DNA of 64,000 nt from the NCBI RefSeq assembly GCF_013408795.1, contig NZ_JACCCC010000001.1:6262001-6326000 (forward strand). The letters run 5' to 3'. The notes beneath the pieces were generated by a model that saw only the letters and a list, made by a program, of their open reading frames with translations, made no database searches and was not told where the DNA came from. Positions 60,482 through 64,000 of the stretch are shown piece by piece. This DNA is from Spinactinospora alkalitolerans. Lineage in GTDB: Bacteria > Actinomycetota > Actinomycetes > Streptosporangiales > Streptosporangiaceae. Every line of letters begins with the position of its first letter. Within the stretch, counting starts at the first letter, position 1. Made by a program: the position numbers and the translations under genes.

Positions 60482-60587
60482 CTCGGCCCCTTCACGGTCG
60501 TTCGTCCTTGGGAACGCGCTTTCATCCTGCCAGGGCCGTACGGCCTTGAACACGGGCGGGGTTGTACCGCGGACCCCATGTGGCCGG

Positions 60588-60863
60588 AAGCGGTGCCTGG
60601 TGGCCATCGACCGCACCTTCGACTACCTGCAGTGGAAGTTCCCTTGGGTGACCAAGATGACGCAGAGCGTCCCGGTGGTGCTCGTGGAGAGCGGCACGCC
60701 GATCCGGCAGCACATGGCCAAGTCCCACGTCGACGAGAGCGACATCCTCAGCGCCGCGCGCAAGAGCCAGGGCCTGTCGCGCATGGACCAGATCGACTAC
60801 GCCATCCTGGAGCGTTCGGGGGGCATCAGCATCCTGCCGAAGAGCCCGGCGCAGCAGGAGTAA
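60588..60863 (+). pseudogene. C-terminal fragment of a DUF421 (YetF-like) membrane protein
   Basis: Only the soluble C-terminal domain remains: VAIDRTFDYLQWKFPWVTKM, then PVVLVESGTPIRQHMAKSHV, then LERSGGISILPKSP. The three N-terminal membrane helices are missing; the frame upstream has unrelated sequence. CCGGAAGCGGTGCCTGG occurs at 60584-60600, just where homology begins, and again at 60922-60938 after the stop codon, so recombination between short repeats may have brought the piece here. Confidence 0.65.
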
Positions 60864-60991
60864 GCCCCCGGCGCCCGGGCAAGGCCGGACAGAGCCCCGG
60901 ACGGGAACGGCCCCGGCACGACCGGAAGCGGTGCCTGGCTGACGGACTCGGCGCCCGCTATGATCGCGGTGGGACTGTTCAGGTAACAGCG

Positions 60992-61025
60992 GCGAAAGCC
61001 CCCGGCGCTTGCCGGGGGCTTTCGC
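60992..61025 (-). terminator. Terminator of the XRE-DUF397 operon
   Basis: GCGAAAGCCCCCGGC pairs perfectly with GCCGGGGGCTTTCGC across GCTT, just past the DUF397 stop codon. Confidence 0.85.
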
Positions 61026-61035
61026 CGTGTATCAG

Positions 61036-61230
61036 CTACAGTCTGTCGGCCTTCACATCAGCGATGAACGCTCGCCACTCAACCGTGCCGAACTCGATAT
61101 GGCCGAGATGCTGGCTCTGGCTGTCGCGGACGGCCGTACCGGCGGACGTCTCCGCGACCTCAACACAGTTCTGGCCCGTTCCGCTGCTGTAGGAACTCTT
61201 GCGGAACGCCAGGTGGGACTGCTCGGGCAT
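61036..61230 (-). CDS. DUF397 protein
   Basis: 64-aa protein (LAFRKSSYSSGTGQNCVEVAE, then AVRDSQSQHLGHIEFGTVEW). It is similar throughout to the DUF397 protein at 60278 and is encoded 14 bp after the XRE/DUF5753 regulator, the usual paired arrangement. The first copy probably arose from this pair by duplication. Confidence 0.9.
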   Translation of the reverse strand: MPEQSHLAFRKSSYSSGTGQNCVEVAETSAGTAVRDSQSQHLGHIEFGTVEWRAFIADVKADRL

Positions 61231-61244
61231 GATGATCTGCTCTT

Positions 61245-62171
61245 CTACTGGGAACGTGTCAGGCTCTCTTCCAAGAATGCCACCGAGTCATCGACGGACA
61301 GCGCGGCATCCTCAACCGCTGCGAAGACCCTCTCGTAGTGCTCCACTTCGCGCTGGTCTTCAAGGAACAGGCCGGTCATTGACTGCTCCAGGTAGACCAC
61401 CGAGGGATCGTGCGGGAACCCCATCACGACGAACGAGCCGTTCATTGCGGGATGCGGGCCTGAGGCATCTGGCACGATACGCACCCGGAGGGCAGGGCGC
61501 TGCATAACGATGAGGTGCCGGAGCTGCGCGGGAGCTACCTCACGTGGGAGCTTGCGGACGGCAGCTTCATCGATCAGAGCGGTGAAGACCGGTGCATCAG
61601 AACGCTCCAAGATCTGTCGGCGCATCATCCGCGCCTCCACACGCCGATTTACCTGGTGCTCATCAGTGATGCCGCTACCTCGAACGATGGCCCTGGCGTA
61701 TTCCTGGGTCTGTAGCAGGCCCGGGATGTACAGAGCCTCGTATGTGCGCAGCTCTGTCGCTTCGGTCTCCAAGTCGATATAGGCGCCGGTGCCGAGCACA
61801 TCCCGGTAGCCGACCCACCATCCGGCCTGGCTGGCCTCCTTTGCCAGCTTCACGTAAGCGGCGCGCTCTTCCTCGTCAGTGATCCCGTAGATATCGAGCA
61901 GGGTGAGCAGATCAGCCTCGCGCAGGTGCTGAAGCTGCCGATTCTCGATACGGGTCACTTTGGCCGCTGACCACGGACGGCCAGGACTTCGCTTCTTCGC
62001 TTCCTTGCCGACGGCATCGACCGTGAAGCCCTTGTTGGCACGCAGCGTCAGCAACTGTCGCGCAAGACGGCGTCGACGGAGCGTAGGACTGGCAGCCAAC
62101 TCGTGAGCACTCCTCGCTGAGGGTGACGTCCGGTGGCGCGATTCTACGCGTCGGGTTGATTTCTGTGACAT
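61245..62171 (-). CDS. XRE family regulator with DUF5753 domain
   Basis: 308-aa regulator. Residues 30-95 are a helix-turn-helix (LRRRRLARQLLTLRANKGFT, then WSAAKVTRIENRQLQHL). Residues 110-300 are the DUF5753 domain (ALYIPGLLQTQEYARAIV and FVVMGFPHDPSVVYLE). Proteins of this type control small DUF397 partners. The upstream region 62172-62329 is AT-rich and contains the divergent promoters. Confidence 0.9.
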   Translation of the reverse strand: MSQKSTRRVESRHRTSPSARSAHELAASPTLRRRRLARQLLTLRANKGFTVDAVGKEAKKRSPGRPWSAAKVTRIENRQLQHLREADLLTLLDIYGITDEEERAAYVKLAKEASQAGWWVGYRDVLGTGAYIDLETEATELRTYEALYIPGLLQTQEYARAIVRGSGITDEHQVNRRVEARMMRRQILERSDAPVFTALIDEAAVRKLPREVAPAQLRHLIVMQRPALRVRIVPDASGPHPAMNGSFVVMGFPHDPSVVYLEQSMTGLFLEDQREVEHYERVFAAVEDAALSVDDSVAFLEESLTRSQ

Positions 62172-62329
62172 TTAGTGCATCATTCAGTCTATACAGAGAT
62201 AACTAGTGCAGAATAATTCCATCAATCAGAAGTGAATATTGCAATCTCAGTCACGCTGCGGCACGATGGGGCTACCTGAACAGCTCCCGCCGGATCTCCC
62301 ATCCGGCTCCACTCCCGAGGAGTTCGCCC

Positions 62330-62803
62330 ATGCGACTCATCCGGACCCTCTACGCGTCCCTGTTCGAGGCGCGGCGGCGCCCGAACCAGCCGCCCCCGCG
62401 CCACGCCCGTACTCCCCGCCCGCCGGGGCCCGTGGTTCCTCCGGCTCGCTCCGCTCCCCCGGCAAGCCGTAAGAGCGCGGTCCCCGAACCGAGGCCCCGG
62501 CAGGCCGAGCGCCTGCGCTCCTACGCCGCGGCGCCGGTGGCGGTGGCCGACTCCGACCGGTTCGGCGAGGTCGGCGCACGCCACCGGCACCGCCGGCACC
62601 TGGCCTACGCCCCCGGCCAGGCCGCGCCGTACCAGGCCCACCACCGCACCAGGACCGGCATCGTGCCGGCCGCCGGCGACCCCGACACCCTCGACTTCGC
62701 GCTGACCGCGTTCACGCCGCCGTCCTACGCGCGCCCCTACCTCGACCGCCGCCCCGACTCCGCCCCTGCCCGCGGGCGGCCGATCACGGCCGGGGTGACC
62801 TGA
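62330..62803 (+). CDS. Basic Pro/Arg-rich hypothetical protein
   Basis: 157-aa protein, strongly basic, with a low-complexity Pro/Arg/Ala first half and no recognised domain. It is kept because its stop abuts the next ATG without a gap and because it is divergent from the XRE gene, a gene order often seen in these actinobacterial loci. Function unknown. Confidence 0.5.
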   Translation: MRLIRTLYASLFEARRRPNQPPPRHARTPRPPGPVVPPARSAPPASRKSAVPEPRPRQAERLRSYAAAPVAVADSDRFGEVGARHRHRRHLAYAPGQAAPYQAHHRTRTGIVPAAGDPDTLDFALTAFTPPSYARPYLDRRPDSAPARGRPITAGVT

Positions 62804-63157
62804 ATGCTCGACCTCACCCCTGACGAGGCCCGCCTGCTGCGCACCATGGCCGACGACATCGTCAAAGGCACCCAGGACCGCGCCTACCGGCTCGGCGGCG
62901 CCCGCGACACCTCCGTGGCGATCCTGCGCCGGATCGCCCAATGGCTCGGCGACGCCTGCAACCAGCACCGCCCCGGCGCCGAGCCGCGCCGCCTGCCGTG
63001 CATACGCCCCGCCGGCCACACCGGACACCACCTCGACGCCCACGGCCAAAGCTGGCAACAGCGCTGCGGACACTGCGGCCAGACACCCCCGAAGACCCCG
63101 GCGACCCGCACCACACGAGCAGGGCAGCGCCCCCGCCCCCCGCTCATCCACCCATGA
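62804..63157 (+). CDS. Hypothetical protein with Cys/His motif
   Basis: 117-aa protein. LTPDEARLLRTMADDIVKGT forms an N-terminal helix pair; the C-terminal part contains PCIRPAGHTGHHLDAHGQSW and CGHCG, suggesting a zinc site made of Cys and His. Starts directly after the preceding stop. The tail is Pro/Arg-rich. Function unknown. Confidence 0.55.
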   Translation: MLDLTPDEARLLRTMADDIVKGTQDRAYRLGGARDTSVAILRRIAQWLGDACNQHRPGAEPRRLPCIRPAGHTGHHLDAHGQSWQQRCGHCGQTPPKTPATRTTRAGQRPRPPLIHP

Positions 63158-63299
63158 GACCGCCGCGCCCCGGCAAACCTCCCCACCCACCCGCCGGGGC
63201 ACGGCCCCACAGGGGGCCCGGAGAAAAGGGCCGGACACCCCTCCCCTCCCGAAACAATCTCTCCGACTCACGACAGAAGCACGACAAGAAGGGAGTTCG

Positions 63300-63377
63300 A
63301 TGGCTACCGTCGATGGAAGCAGACCGAATCTCCGACGACTCTTTCCGGCTCTCTCCGGTGAGGAGGTTGTTGCATGA
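63300..63377 (+). CDS. 25-aa leader-like small protein
   Basis: ATG 63300 is preceded by AAGGGAG and the frame ends in a TGA overlapping the next ATG. The peptide (MATVDGSRPNLRRLFPALSG, then EEVVA) is too short for the usual gene finders. Both signals and the coupling support real translation. No homologue is recognised. Confidence 0.45.
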   Translation: MATVDGSRPNLRRLFPALSGEEVVA

Positions 63378-63535
63378 CCGCCGACGAGCGCCCGGATCAG
63401 GGCGAGAACCAGCGGACAGCAGAGAGGCTGCGCGACGCATTGTTCGCCGCCGATCTGAAACGCCTGGTCCAAGCCTCACAGGAGGACGATGACGAGAGCG
63501 TCGCGGAGATCAGACGGAACTACGCAATTGAGTAG
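63374..63535 (+). CDS. 53-aa acidic small protein
   Basis: ATG 63374 with AGGAGG seven bases upstream. The protein is helical and charged (RTAERLRDALFAADLKRLVQ, then SQEDDDESVAEIRRNY). No cysteine or membrane segment. It is the second member of a run of coupled small genes leading to DUF6879. Confidence 0.5.
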   Translation: MTADERPDQGENQRTAERLRDALFAADLKRLVQASQEDDDESVAEIRRNYAIE

Positions 63536-63622
63536 CCGGATCAGGCCATGAACCAGAGAGTCGCGACGGCGCGTGTTACGGTGAGTTCCCCTGTTCTCCA
63601 TAGTGAGATGAATAGGAGAATC

Positions 63623-63844
63623 ATGAGACTCACGTTACTGGCGAAAGACGGTAAGTCTCAGCTGAAGGATTGCCCCTCCGTCTACATGGCCGATACCGGC
63701 GAACTCGTCGTACAGGGACCTGAGCTGGACGCCACAGAGATACAGGAACTGCAGAGCCCCCTCTCTGGCGAGACCGCCGTGCGCATCGACCCGGAGATCG
63801 CCCTCAGGGCGATGGAGCTCTACAAGCAGGGTTCGAAGCATTGA
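63623..63844 (+). CDS. 73-aa small protein upstream of DUF6879
   Basis: The ATG at 63623 has AGGAGA upstream. MRLTLLAKDGKSQLKDCPSV, then VYMADTGELVVQGPELDATE is a compact beta-rich sequence often encoded directly before DUF6879 genes in actinobacteria. Its stop overlaps the next start (TTGA). Function unknown, likely a partner of the DUF6879 protein. Confidence 0.65.
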   Translation: MRLTLLAKDGKSQLKDCPSVYMADTGELVVQGPELDATEIQELQSPLSGETAVRIDPEIALRAMELYKQGSKH

Positions 63845-64000
63845 CCGAGTCGCGTGGAGGGAAGCATCTCGACCGCGACGAGTTTGAGTGCCTCTTCACA
63901 GATTTCCGCTATACCGCTTTCCGGTTGGAGACGCTCCAAAATTACTCCGTCAGTGACGAGAAAGGCCCCTTCGAGGAATTTATATCCGATGGGTTCCAGG
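63841..64000 (+). CDS. DUF6879 family protein (3' end cut off by the window)
   Basis: TTG start overlapping the preceding stop codon; 53 residues are visible. HLDRDEFECLFTDFRYTAFR and LETLQNYSV are typical of the start of DUF6879, a family found beside XRE/DUF5753 regulators. The sequence runs off the window. Confidence 0.7.
   Translation, partial: MTESRGGKHLDRDEFECLFTDFRYTAFRLETLQNYSVSDEKGPFEEFISDGFQ

Overview
The window is high-GC actinobacterial DNA. Evidence includes GTG starts, twin-arginine lipoprotein signals, paired XRE/DUF5753 and DUF397 genes, a DUF6879 gene, a PAS/GAF/SpoIIE phosphatase, and the actinobacterial neighbourhood of dnaX, SRP RNA, ybaB, recR, ask and asd. The genes resemble those of a Nocardiopsaceae-type organism (inference; no rRNA is present). 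A parS-like site near 8.9 kb and the dnaX-recR group suggest the oriC half of the chromosome.

Layout. 0-8.7 kb: a partial secreted ferritin-like protein, an L,D-transpeptidase, a Gfo/Idh/MocA oxidoreductase, a GH64 beta-1,3-glucanase, a TetR/ABC export operon, Nudix and GNAT genes. 9.1-13.7 kb: a pyruvate dehydrogenase operon (E1 alpha, E1 beta, E2) behind a FadR-type GntR gene, with a palindrome over the likely promoter. 14.2-23.9 kb: PAP2 phosphatase, tandem AsnC/Lrp regulator, Mrr-like membrane nuclease, PAS-PAS-GAF-SpoIIE phosphatase, S9 peptidase and GntR/UTRA. A diverged inverted repeat of about 125 bp brackets the Lrp and nuclease genes. 24.0-27.3 kb: six tandem genes for tiny exported proteins with two cysteines, each with its own terminator and the same upstream box pair at nearly fixed spacing. 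27.4-32.3 kb: asd, ask, recR, ybaB.

33.5-36.5 kb: a decayed island between two perfect 76-bp copies of the 3' end of dnaX. It holds an SdpR/SdpI-like pair, the N-terminus of a class III/IV lanthipeptide synthetase broken by an in-frame stop, and fused and deleted pieces of an ABC exporter. dnaX, the SRP RNA and tRNA-Ser(GGA) follow, then a frameshifted histidine kinase, an amidohydrolase and a TipA-like MerR regulator.

43.5-58.9 kb: an unusual biosynthetic gene cluster. It opens with an ArsR regulator, a class B asparagine synthetase and an MFS exporter. The core operon (48.06-57.47 kb) has two carrier-protein loading systems. The first is a seryl-tRNA-synthetase-like amino acid:carrier-protein ligase with ACP1, next to an AurF-type di-iron N-oxygenase. 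The second is a butirosin-like trio of ATP-grasp ligase, ACP2 and PLP decarboxylase. Between and after them lie a KAS III enzyme with a Cys-His dyad, a KAS-like partner lacking the catalytic Cys, an O-methyltransferase, two AcpS-type phosphopantetheinyl transferases and a type II thioesterase. The gene set predicts an amino acid, probably N-oxygenated on one carrier protein, joined to a decarboxylated amino acid on another. No AT domain or NRPS is visible. A TetR gene at 58.3-58.9 kb shares half-sites with a perfect 26-bp palindrome in front of the MFS exporter, which links the two ends.

59-64 kb: an alditol oxidase-like flavoprotein, DUF397/XRE genes, a truncated DUF421 gene between 17-bp repeats, and a coupled run of very small genes leading into a partial DUF6879 gene.
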